Origin: Caldisericaceae bacterium | Lineage (GTDB): Bacteria > Calditrichota > Calditrichia > Calditrichales > Calditrichaceae | DNA length: 6,848 bases | Assembly (NCBI GenBank): GCA_021160885.1 | Contig: JAGHBR010000003.1 | Coordinates: 1 to 6,848, forward strand | Reading direction: 5' to 3' | Shown here: positions 1-6,835 of the stretch, one piece after another | How the letters are laid out: the number at the start of each line of letters is the position of its first letter | How positions within the stretch are numbered: position 1 is the stretch's first letter | Position numbers and translations under genes: made by a program | The notes under the pieces: model-generated | What the model saw: only the letters and a program-made list of their open reading frames with translations | Databases searched by the model: none | Told to the model about the DNA's origin: nothing

Positions 1-2
1 AG

Positions 3-1181
3 ATATTTCATTGTCCGGTGGTGGTTTTTGGCGCGGGCCCGTCCGGTAGCGCTACGGCTATTCGGCTGGCTCAACTGGGTGTTGATTGTGCTTTAGTAGA
101 TCGTGCTGCATTCCCCAGAGATAAAATTTGTGGTGACGGCATTCCATCTAAAATTTTAAAGCTGCTCGCAGAACTGGACATTGAGGCGGATGAAGTTCTT
201 AAAGCCGGCCACGAAATCAAGCAAATGATTATTTACGGGCCGGCCGGCCAGATTCTTAAAACACGCACTATGAAAAAAAACATTAAAAGTAGTTTGTGCT
301 GTTCGCGTTACGATTTTGACAACATTCTGTTTCAGAAGGCAGCCCAAACCAGTAAATGGCTTTTTTGTCCGTCGAAATTGTTAAATCTAAAACGAAATGA
401 AAGCGAGTTCGAACTTACTTTAAAACATCAGGCCGAAACGGTTACTCTTAAAACACCGCTCATCATTGCGGCTGATGGCGCCCATTCTATCATGGCACAT
501 CGTCTGGGTTTAATGGATCAAAAAAAGGAACGGTTGATCATCGGATTGCGCCAGTATTTTAGCGCTCCGAATTTTACTCCCAAGGTGCGCATCATTTACG
601 ATGAATCGATATTACCCGGCTACGTCTGGATTTTCCCGGTGGCTAAAAACCGGGCCAATGTGGGATTGATGTACTATGGATTTCAACGATCAATTAATGA
701 TTTGTTTAAGAAATTAATTCAACAAAACCCGCATTTAAATCGATTATTAAAAGGGGCTAGGCCGATTGACAAAATACGGCACAGTATTTTACCGCCGGGC
801 ACCATCCCCGGCCGACGAATTACAGATGGCGCTATCTTAATTGGCGATGCGGCCGCGTTTATTAATCCCTTAACAGGAGGCGGTATTTACAATGGCGTTC
901 TAAGTGGTCTTAAAGCAGCCGAAATAGCTGCCAGAGCAATCGAAAAGAATGACGTTTCAGTCAAACAACTAATGGCTTATGAAACCTGGTGGCAGGAACA
1001 GTTGCTACCTGCTTTTAAATTAGCGGGCAAAACGGTTAACTGGTTGGCGAGAATCAATCGGGCCAATTTACTTTTTTCGGTGGCAGAAAAAAATCTACTG
1101 TTGCGCAATCTCTTTTTTATGAGCTATGGCCAACTTCTGCCCGATTCGATCAGGAAAGGTCTTAATTTTTTATTGCGCTAA
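3..1181 (+). CDS. FAD-dependent oxidoreductase, geranylgeranyl reductase superfamily (5'-partial)
   Basis: Predicted FAD-dependent reductase of the geranylgeranyl reductase superfamily, whose members hydrogenate isoprenoid double bonds (archaeal lipids, chlorophyll side chain, menaquinone tail). Numbering from the GTG at 18, the dinucleotide-binding GAGPSG lies at residues 5-10 and the ribose-binding acidic residue is D28. The family PRDKxCG segment is at 33-39 with Cys38, an ADG motif at 152-154, and the FAD-binding GDAAA at 276-280. The substrate-site motif YxWxFP is at 202-207, but the following GxG reads G216-L-M218. The reading frame stays open to the window edge, the GTG at 18 has no Shine-Dalgarno sequence and would begin inside the first beta strand, so the true start probably lies upstream. 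About 390 residues is normal for the family. The C-terminal 60 residues are hydrophobic and basic, suggesting peripheral membrane contact. The family is clear; the substrate is unknown, and other flavin monooxygenase-like roles remain possible. Confidence 0.85.
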   Translation: MFHCPVVVFGAGPSGSATAIRLAQLGVDCALVDRAAFPRDKICGDGIPSKILKLLAELDIEADEVLKAGHEIKQMIIYGPAGQILKTRTMKKNIKSSLCCSRYDFDNILFQKAAQTSKWLFCPSKLLNLKRNESEFELTLKHQAETVTLKTPLIIAADGAHSIMAHRLGLMDQKKERLIIGLRQYFSAPNFTPKVRIIYDESILPGYVWIFPVAKNRANVGLMYYGFQRSINDLFKKLIQQNPHLNRLLKGARPIDKIRHSILPPGTIPGRRITDGAILIGDAAAFINPLTGGGIYNGVLSGLKAAEIAARAIEKNDVSVKQLMAYETWWQEQLLPAFKLAGKTVNWLARINRANLLFSVAEKNLLLRNLFFMSYGQLLPDSIRKGLNFLLR

Positions 1182-1210
1182 TAGAAATCAGAATCAAGAA
1201 GTGACTCACA

Positions 1211-1229
1211 TCATGGTTATTGGCCATGA
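1211..1229. repeat. Inverted repeat, 6-bp arms, 7-base loop
   Basis: TCATGG at 1211-1216 is the exact reverse complement of CCATGA at 1224-1229. It lies 30 bases after the stop of the first reductase gene. There is no downstream T-run of the kind an intrinsic terminator needs, so it may be an operator, a weak RNA hairpin or chance. Confidence 0.35.
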
Positions 1230-1234
1230 AATTG

Positions 1235-1261
1235 TCATATTTTCTAAAAAACAAAATATGA
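1235..1261. promoter_or_regulatory. AT-rich 9-bp inverted repeat abutting the ribosome binding site
   Basis: TCATATTTT at 1235-1243 is the exact reverse complement of AAAATATGA at 1253-1261, with a 9-base loop between them. The right arm ends on the first base of the AGGGA ribosome binding site of the propeller A gene. As RNA it could form a hairpin next to the ribosome docking site. As DNA it could be a dyad operator. The pairing is seen directly; a regulatory role is inference, and chance pairing is possible because the region is A/T-rich. Confidence 0.35.
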
Positions 1262-1265
1262 GGGA
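1261..1265 (+). promoter_or_regulatory. Ribosome binding site for propeller protein A
   Basis: AGGGA sits six bases before the ATG at 1272, a normal Shine-Dalgarno spacing. It supports this ATG, which also begins directly with a basic, hydrophobic signal peptide. Confidence 0.6.
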
Positions 1266-1271
1266 CAGTGA

Positions 1272-3248
1272 ATGCGCTTGCGTTTACTAATATGCATATT
1301 ATTACCTGTATTATTGTTTGCCCAGAATGATCCGATTAGCTGGAAAAAGAATGTGGTGCTGGACACCTTAATTGGCATCAAAAAAATAGCGTTGGCCAAT
1401 ATTGATCGCGATGCAGGTCGAAATACTGACATTGCCTTTACCTCAAATCCGGAAAATGATGGACATGAAGATCCTTACAAATTAAATGTAGGCTGGCTAA
1501 AGAATACCGGCGATCAGGTTTTTGAATATCATGCGGTTGATTATTTGCTGGCCGGAGCCAGAGGACTGGCGATCGGCGATTTGAACGGCGATGGTTGGCC
1601 GGAAATCGTGGCTGGTTCTCGTTCTGATTCTACTCCTTTAATAATTTACCGAAACGATTCCACGCCGGATGCCGGAATTTGGCCAAGAACAGCCTTGGGA
1701 GGTGTTGCACCCAATAACTACGCCATCTTAATTCAGGATTTAGATGCAGATGGTCAGTTAGACATTATTGATGGTTTCGGAGATGATGCCAATTATGGTG
1801 AGGCCAATCGTGGTACGATAGTCGATTCTATTCGTTTTTTGAAAAACAGATCAACGTTGAGTCAATTCTCTTTCCAGTTTGAACTGATTGCCCAGGCGCC
1901 GTCTCCGTCGGCGCTGACCATTGCGGATTTTGATGATGATGGCTTGTTGGATGTGGCTGATTTGAGCTGGATCGATTATTCTACTTTAACGCCTCAATCT
2001 GGCGAAAATTTTAAGTGGTGGGCCCAGCAACCAGACACCACTTTTTTGGAAATACAGGAAATTATCGACAGCTATGGCGGAAATGACCTACAAACCGCAG
2101 ACCTGAATGGCGATGGTTCTCTTGATTTAATTGCCGCTGGGTACAAAACGGGAACTTTAGATCTGTGGCCCAATGATGGAACAGGACTATTCAATTCGCG
2201 AACCATAATTGATCAGAATTTAAACCATCCACGTCACCTGTCGCTCGGAGATATTGACAGCGATGGCGACCAGGATATTGCTCTGACGGTTGATGCGGAA
2301 GATAAAATCATCTGGTACGAAAATCAGGGTTCGCTGAATTTTACAAAACATGTGCTAGACAGTTCGTTTACCTTCGCTTATTTTGTAAAGATTTACGATT
2401 TGGATGGCGACGGGGATGCCGATTTAATTGGTACGGCTCAGGATGCCGGACAGCTGGCCTGGTGGGAAAATGATCTGGCAGAAGAAAAGTTGGCCGGCGC
2501 AGGGAATCCCGATACCTTAAGTTTTAATGAAAATAAATTGCTGATTGATTATCAGGCGCCATTCAGCGGAGGTCTGACCTCGGTGCATTTTAATCACGGC
2601 GCTAATAAAGATTCTTTGAAATTAGCCGCAGGTATTGAAAAGGTGGTCGCTGCTGGAATTTACACCATCGTTTCGCATGCCAGCTCTTATCAGGCCAATG
2701 CGCTGTTCAGGTACGACAGCCTGCCTGAATGGCAAAGCTTAGTGGGCATTGACGAAAGCCGCCTGCGCATTTGTTATTGGAATGATTCTACCAAAACATG
2801 GCAATTGTTTGGTGATGGCGGGCAAGTGGTGGATACCTTAAAAAAAGAGATCACTGTTCTGCAAATTAACCACGAGTTCCATAAATATTCCAAATTTACC
2901 CTGGCGCTGGCCACCGGTCCAAGCGCCATTGCCCTGAGCCGCAAGGGAAATCAATCATTACAGCTGCAACATGTGGCTTTCCCAAATCCCTTTAACAGCC
3001 AGGTATGGATTAAGTTTAACGTGCCCGAGAACTTTTCTTCTACCAATCAAAAGGTCGATCTTACTGTGTTCAATGGCGCCGGTCAAAAGGTGCGCACGTT
3101 ATTAAATGGAAATTTATGGCCAGGCCAGTACCGGGTTGTTTGGGATGCTAAAAACGATCGGCAAAAATCCATTAGCTCCGGCTGGTATTTTTATCAATTA
3201 AAGGTCGGAAAATTAAGAACAACTGGTAAAATTCTATTGATTCGTTAA
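1272..3248 (+). CDS. Secreted FG-GAP/VCBS beta-propeller protein with C-terminal sorting (T9SS type A / FlgD-like) domain
   Basis: Predicted exported, surface-attached or released protein of 658 residues. Residues 1-17 form a Sec signal peptide (basic MRLR, hydrophobic stretch, probable cleavage after the Ala of FAQ). Seven FG-GAP/VCBS repeats follow, with Asp-rich loops beginning near D45, D103, D156, D219, D277, D327 and D376. This spacing fits one seven-bladed propeller of the integrin-alpha type, with calcium-binding DxDxDG loops. The first loop is degenerate. A module of about 145 residues (407-553), not assigned to a family, follows. The tail from about 566 carries FPNPFN at 570-575, a WDAKN segment and a final Arg, resembling the type IX secretion type A sorting domain or the related FlgD Ig-like fold. 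The downstream gene is a tandem paralogue. Ligand and function are unknown; adhesion or polymer binding is plausible. Start chosen from the ribosome binding site and signal peptide. Confidence 0.85.
   Translation: MRLRLLICILLPVLLFAQNDPISWKKNVVLDTLIGIKKIALANIDRDAGRNTDIAFTSNPENDGHEDPYKLNVGWLKNTGDQVFEYHAVDYLLAGARGLAIGDLNGDGWPEIVAGSRSDSTPLIIYRNDSTPDAGIWPRTALGGVAPNNYAILIQDLDADGQLDIIDGFGDDANYGEANRGTIVDSIRFLKNRSTLSQFSFQFELIAQAPSPSALTIADFDDDGLLDVADLSWIDYSTLTPQSGENFKWWAQQPDTTFLEIQEIIDSYGGNDLQTADLNGDGSLDLIAAGYKTGTLDLWPNDGTGLFNSRTIIDQNLNHPRHLSLGDIDSDGDQDIALTVDAEDKIIWYENQGSLNFTKHVLDSSFTFAYFVKIYDLDGDGDADLIGTAQDAGQLAWWENDLAEEKLAGAGNPDTLSFNENKLLIDYQAPFSGGLTSVHFNHGANKDSLKLAAGIEKVVAAGIYTIVSHASSYQANALFRYDSLPEWQSLVGIDESRLRICYWNDSTKTWQLFGDGGQVVDTLKKEITVLQINHEFHKYSKFTLALATGPSAIALSRKGNQSLQLQHVAFPNPFNSQVWIKFNVPENFSSTNQKVDLTVFNGAGQKVRTLLNGNLWPGQYRVVWDAKNDRQKSISSGWYFYQLKVGKLRTTGKILLIR
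1389..2471 (+). repeat. Seven FG-GAP/VCBS repeats encoding a beta-propeller (protein A)
   Basis: Seven degenerate protein repeats of about 50-60 residues, each with a D-x-[DN]-x-D-G-type loop followed by a hydrophobic Asp-Ile/Leu strand. The later copies end in a W-x-E/P-N-x-G pattern typical of VCBS repeats. Loops two to seven keep the loop Gly; the first reads IDRDAGRNTD and has probably lost canonical calcium ligation. Confidence 0.75.
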
Positions 3249-3274
3249 AAAGGCCATTTGTTTAAAAATTATTT

Positions 3275-3280
3275 GGGAGA
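3275..3280 (+). promoter_or_regulatory. Ribosome binding site supporting a TTG start
   Basis: GGGAGA lies nine bases before the TTG at 3290 and is the only good Shine-Dalgarno sequence in the 41-base gap. It fixes the TTG as the start of propeller protein B. The next in-frame Met codon, 33 codons later, would remove the whole signal peptide. Confidence 0.65.
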
Positions 3281-3289
3281 TTTAATACT

Positions 3290-5614
3290 TTGAAACATTT
3301 TTACCTTTCAAAAAATATTTTAACTGCCGTGTTCATATTGACCGGTAGTTTTTTACTTTCAGCACAAACTGTAAGTTTTTCTTCCAAAATGGTGATTGAT
3401 GATAATCTTGAAAAGGCTAAAAAGAACCAACCAGCCGATATTGATCAGGACGGCGATATTGATATTGTCTGTACAGCCAATCCGGAGGGCAGTTCGGGCG
3501 CTGAGGATGAAAATGCGCTGAACGTGGCGCTCTATTTGAATGATGGCAGCAATGCCTTTTCCAAAAAAACAATATCTGCCAAATTCAGAACGGCCCGCGG
3601 CCTGGCCGTTGGTGATTTAAACGGCGATTCTTACCCGGATGTGGTGGTAGGCAATTCCAATGTTGATAGCGTCCTTGTCTGGTTTAAAAATCCGGTAAGC
3701 AGTTACGACTCCGCTTGGCGAAAATATCATCTTGGCGGCGCTGCACCTTACAATTACATTGTCCGTCTAATCGATTTTGATGGAGATTCGGACCTGGACA
3801 TTGTGGATGGGATGGGGGACGCAGCAGCCGGAGGCAGCGTCGCCGGAGATTACATCCGCTGGTTTGAAAATGATGGCAATAGTTCGCCAACTTTTACCGA
3901 ACACCAGATTATTAATTATCCTACGCCGTCCGGTATTGCCGTGGCCGATTTTGACAGCGACAGCGATTACGACATCGCCGGCATGGCCTGGACCGATTAC
4001 GTTAATTCCACTGCTCAAACGGACGAGGATGTGCGCTGGTGGGCGCAAAATTCTTTAACCAGTTTTTCCCAGCAGGAAATCATCAAAACCGCATACGCCG
4101 GAAATGACGCCCAGGCCGCCGACATGGATGGCGATGGCGACCAGGATTTAATTGGCGCCGGTTACAAAGTTAAAACCATCGATTGGTGGGCAAACAATGG
4201 CAGCGGACAGTTTGGCAGCAGCCTTTACACCGTGCGTACCAGTTTCAACCACTCGCGCAATGTGCAGGTGGTTGATTTAGACGGCGATGATGACATGGAT
4301 TTGCTCGCTTGTGCAGATGACGACAATCTGGTGGCCTGGTTCGAAAATGACGGTTCTCAGAATTTTGTTGAACACACCATCGACAACAATTTTACTTACG
4401 CCTATTTTGTCACGGCCCATGACTTGGATGGGGACGGCGATGTGGACGTTATTGGCACTGCCCAGGATGCGGTGGAAACAGGCAACACCATTCAGGGACA
4501 ATTGGCCTGGTGGAAAAATAATCAGGCCGAAGAACAGAGCATTGCCAGCGGAGATCCCGCCCCCGTTAATTTTTATTCCGGCAAGGTGGTTGTCGATTTT
4601 CAAAGCGGCTTTACTGGAGGATTGACTTCTGTCTTTTACAATCATGGTGATAATCAAAATCGGAGCAGTGTTGGCGGCGGCTTAAATCACATTGCGCAAA
4701 AAGGATTCTACACCATTCGTACCCTGGCCTCTACCTATGATGGAAGTATTGATTTTTACTACGACGGCCTTTCGGAATGGTCAGCCATTAACAATGAGGC
4801 AGATTTAAGAATGGCTTACTGGGATTCAGGTACGAAAAGCTGGGTTTTAGCCGGCACCTCGCAAACCGTAGATCAAATTAACAATAAAATTACGGTCAAT
4901 GGCATTGCCGGGCAGTTACACAATTTTGCGCGCTTTACACTGGCTTCTGTTTCGAGTGATAATTCTCTACCGGTCACTCTAACGCTGTTCAAATACCAAA
5001 AAGAAAGAGCCGGGATATGGCTGAACTGGCAAACAGCCAGCGAATTGGAAAATCTTGGCTTTGAAGTCTGGCGTTCACAGGGCACGGATAGCAATCGAGT
5101 TCTGGTCGAATCTTATCTCAATAATGAAGAGTTGCAAGGAGAGGGGAATTCCAGCACAGGTGCAAGCTACCGTTTTTTTGATGACAGGCTGTTGCCAGGC
5201 AACACCTATTATTACTATTTAATTCAGGTTGACTACAGCGGTCGGCGAAACGAGGTTGGCAAATTATCGGTTGATTTTGTTCCGGAAAGTTTGACGCGCG
5301 TGGTGAATGGGCAGACACCACAGGATATCAGTTTGTTGGCCAATTTCCCGAATCCTTTTAATAACAGTACCACCATCGTTTTTACCTTAAAGCCCGCCGA
5401 CCAGTCCGGCGCACAAAATGTCAGACTAAAAATTTACGACATTCAGGGGCGGCTGGTACGTGATCTGTTCGAAGGAGCCTTAAGCGCCGGCGAATACCGA
5501 TTGTATTGGGATGGGCGTAACAATCATCAACAAGTTGTACCAACAGGGAAGTATGTTTGTCTTTTAAGTAGTCAGGGGATTAATAAATCAAGAATACTGA
5601 CTCTGGTTCGATAA
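3290..5614 (+). CDS. Secreted FG-GAP/VCBS beta-propeller protein with fibronectin-III-like and C-terminal sorting domains
   Basis: Predicted exported protein of 774 residues, a tandem paralogue of the gene before it. A TTG start with GGGAGA upstream gives a signal peptide (MKHFY..., hydrophobic to residue 23, cleavage probably after A25). Seven FG-GAP/VCBS loops begin near D50, D109, D162, D220, D278, D329 and D378, almost the same spacing as in the paralogue. The shared unassigned module spans about 417-558. It is followed by a domain absent from the paralogue (about 560-665): LPVTL, then W-x-x-W-x-TASE-x-E-N-x-GFEV-x-RS, then YYYYLIQVDYSG. This resembles fibronectin-III-like domains often placed before type IX sorting tails. 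The tail has FPNPFN at 686-691, a YWDGRN segment and a terminal Arg. The 7-base gap to the next gene implies cotranscription. The ligand is unknown; adhesion or polysaccharide binding would fit the architecture. Confidence 0.85.
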   Translation: MKHFYLSKNILTAVFILTGSFLLSAQTVSFSSKMVIDDNLEKAKKNQPADIDQDGDIDIVCTANPEGSSGAEDENALNVALYLNDGSNAFSKKTISAKFRTARGLAVGDLNGDSYPDVVVGNSNVDSVLVWFKNPVSSYDSAWRKYHLGGAAPYNYIVRLIDFDGDSDLDIVDGMGDAAAGGSVAGDYIRWFENDGNSSPTFTEHQIINYPTPSGIAVADFDSDSDYDIAGMAWTDYVNSTAQTDEDVRWWAQNSLTSFSQQEIIKTAYAGNDAQAADMDGDGDQDLIGAGYKVKTIDWWANNGSGQFGSSLYTVRTSFNHSRNVQVVDLDGDDDMDLLACADDDNLVAWFENDGSQNFVEHTIDNNFTYAYFVTAHDLDGDGDVDVIGTAQDAVETGNTIQGQLAWWKNNQAEEQSIASGDPAPVNFYSGKVVVDFQSGFTGGLTSVFYNHGDNQNRSSVGGGLNHIAQKGFYTIRTLASTYDGSIDFYYDGLSEWSAINNEADLRMAYWDSGTKSWVLAGTSQTVDQINNKITVNGIAGQLHNFARFTLASVSSDNSLPVTLTLFKYQKERAGIWLNWQTASELENLGFEVWRSQGTDSNRVLVESYLNNEELQGEGNSSTGASYRFFDDRLLPGNTYYYYLIQVDYSGRRNEVGKLSVDFVPESLTRVVNGQTPQDISLLANFPNPFNNSTTIVFTLKPADQSGAQNVRLKIYDIQGRLVRDLFEGALSAGEYRLYWDGRNNHQQVVPTGKYVCLLSSQGINKSRILTLVR
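3425..4522 (+). repeat. Seven FG-GAP/VCBS repeats encoding a beta-propeller (protein B)
   Basis: Seven repeats match those of the preceding gene one to one. Loops one, five and seven are canonical DxDxDG; loops two, three and four carry Ser, and loop six Asp, where the loop Gly is expected. The seventh blade has an insertion of about eight residues (near 395-402) just before the closing QLAWW strand. Confidence 0.75.
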
Positions 5615-5621
5615 TTAATTT

Positions 5622-6824
5622 ATGGAAAGAAATGCAAAACAGAAATACGACGTTTTGATTTGTGGAGCAGGGATTGCCGGATCAATAGCTGCTAAATTAT
5701 TGGCCAAAAAGGGAATTTCAGTACTGTTGCTGGAAAAAGATGAATATTCCGGAAAAACCAATGCCTGTGGCGGGTTGTTTGACCGCCCTTATTTTAATCG
5801 CTATGTAAAAGATGGCTCCGTTCTTGAGCAATCCATTAAAAAAAATGTGTTCTTTTTACCCTGGGGCAAAGTGGTTTTCGATTGCGATCAGGTTACGGTA
5901 AAGCGCAGAATTTTTGATCGCTACTTAGCCGAACAGGCTAAAGCAGCCGGTGCAAAATTAATGAACCGGCAAAAAGTGGTGGATTACCAGGTAAAAAAAG
6001 CGGGCCAGGTATTGGCAACCGTTAAAGATGTAAACACAAAAATGTTGTGGCAGGTTGAAGTTAAAATCATTGTCTTTGCCGATGGCCCCAATTCACTGGC
6101 CTTTAAAAATCCGGTTTTTCAAAAACAGTTAAAAAAACAGTACTGGGCTTATGCTTACGCTTACGAAATAGCTCAGGCGCCTGTGCCCTCGGATGAAGTT
6201 TACATCTATTTTTTGCCCGATCTTTACCCTTGGGGATATGGCTGGATTTTTCCAAACAAGCTGGAGAGTAATATCGGCGTTGGTTCCATTTTGCCAGAGC
6301 TTGACAAAGAGCCTTTAAAACAAAAGTTGTTTTATTTTATTGAATCGTTCAAGCCAACGGCAAAACTTTTGCAAGGCAGAAAAATAGTTGACAAAAAAGG
6401 CGGATATATTCCCATGTGGATGTTAAACACCCTTTCCGACGATTCACAACTTTTACTTGGTGATGCAGCCGGCATGGTCAGTCCCCTTTTTGGCGCTGGA
6501 ATTGATTATGCCATTGAAGCCGCCGAAGCAAGTGCGCCCGTGATTGAGAAGGCCATAAAAACACAAAATTTTTCCGCAACTTCTTTAAAGGATTACGATC
6601 AACAGGTGGAAAAACGATTTGGCCTGGAATTAAAAAAACAGATGCTTTTGGCGCGCATCATTATCTTCAGTAAAAAGTTTGGTAAGCTGTGGCCGGTTAA
6701 AATTCTGGCTGTTGTAGCCTTTGGCAGTAAATACACGCGCTGGAACAAAATAAAAATATTAGCCTACCCATGGCTGGGTAAACCAACGATAAAATCTGAA
6801 AACCAGACGATTGATCACAAGTAA
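5622..6824 (+). CDS. FAD-dependent oxidoreductase, geranylgeranyl reductase family
   Basis: Complete 400-residue flavoprotein of the geranylgeranyl reductase family. The Rossmann motif GAGIAG is at 15-20, the acidic end of strand two at E38, the family Cys-Gly-Gly at 49-51, an ADG motif at 153-155 and the FAD-binding GDAAG at 280-284. The substrate-site signature YxWxFPx7GxG is intact (Y206, W208, F210, P211, G219, G221), as expected for a reductase of isoprenoid double bonds. Menaquinone-tail reduction, as by mycobacterial MenJ, or prenyl-lipid saturation are candidate roles, but the sequence does not decide. A hydrophobic, basic C-terminal stretch from about 341 to 377 suggests binding to the inner membrane face. 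It begins 7 bases after the previous stop with no clear ribosome binding site, so translation may be coupled. It is clearly diverged from the reductase at the left edge and is not a recent duplicate. Confidence 0.85.
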   Translation: MERNAKQKYDVLICGAGIAGSIAAKLLAKKGISVLLLEKDEYSGKTNACGGLFDRPYFNRYVKDGSVLEQSIKKNVFFLPWGKVVFDCDQVTVKRRIFDRYLAEQAKAAGAKLMNRQKVVDYQVKKAGQVLATVKDVNTKMLWQVEVKIIVFADGPNSLAFKNPVFQKQLKKQYWAYAYAYEIAQAPVPSDEVYIYFLPDLYPWGYGWIFPNKLESNIGVGSILPELDKEPLKQKLFYFIESFKPTAKLLQGRKIVDKKGGYIPMWMLNTLSDDSQLLLGDAAGMVSPLFGAGIDYAIEAAEASAPVIEKAIKTQNFSATSLKDYDQQVEKRFGLELKKQMLLARIIIFSKKFGKLWPVKILAVVAFGSKYTRWNKIKILAYPWLGKPTIKSENQTIDHK

Positions 6825-6835
6825 GTGAGTTAATT

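Noticed and set aside
156..347. Antisense open frame within reductase 1
   Set aside because: Short, with no recognisable domain, and fully covered by a gene with clear family motifs on the other strand.
1220..1246. Possible sigma-70-type promoter (TTGGCC and CATATT)
   Set aside because: The two hexamers each match only four of six consensus positions and are about 10 bases apart instead of about 17. A promoter in this gap is likely on layout grounds, but no position can be defended.
1244..1432. Antisense open frame over the start of propeller gene A
   Set aside because: It overlaps the signal peptide and first repeat of a well-supported gene and has no recognisable content.
3684..4058. Open frames on both strands inside propeller gene B (also around 4277-4657 and 4873-5321)
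   Set aside because: They lie wholly inside a well-supported gene and encode low-complexity or Met/Trp/Pro-rich nonsense from the repeated GAT/GGC codons of the Asp-rich loops. None shows a domain or a convincing ribosome binding site.
1389..4522. Asp-rich repeats considered as a DNA-level satellite or CRISPR-like array
   Set aside because: Repeat units are 150-190 bases, diverged at DNA level, in frame, and explained by protein propeller repeats. There are no uniform short repeats with unique spacers.
6765..6780. Perfect inverted repeat TACCCA-TGGC-TGGGTA as a possible terminator
   Set aside because: It lies inside the coding region about 40 bases before the stop of reductase 2, has no T-run after it, and encodes ordinary residues (YPWLG).
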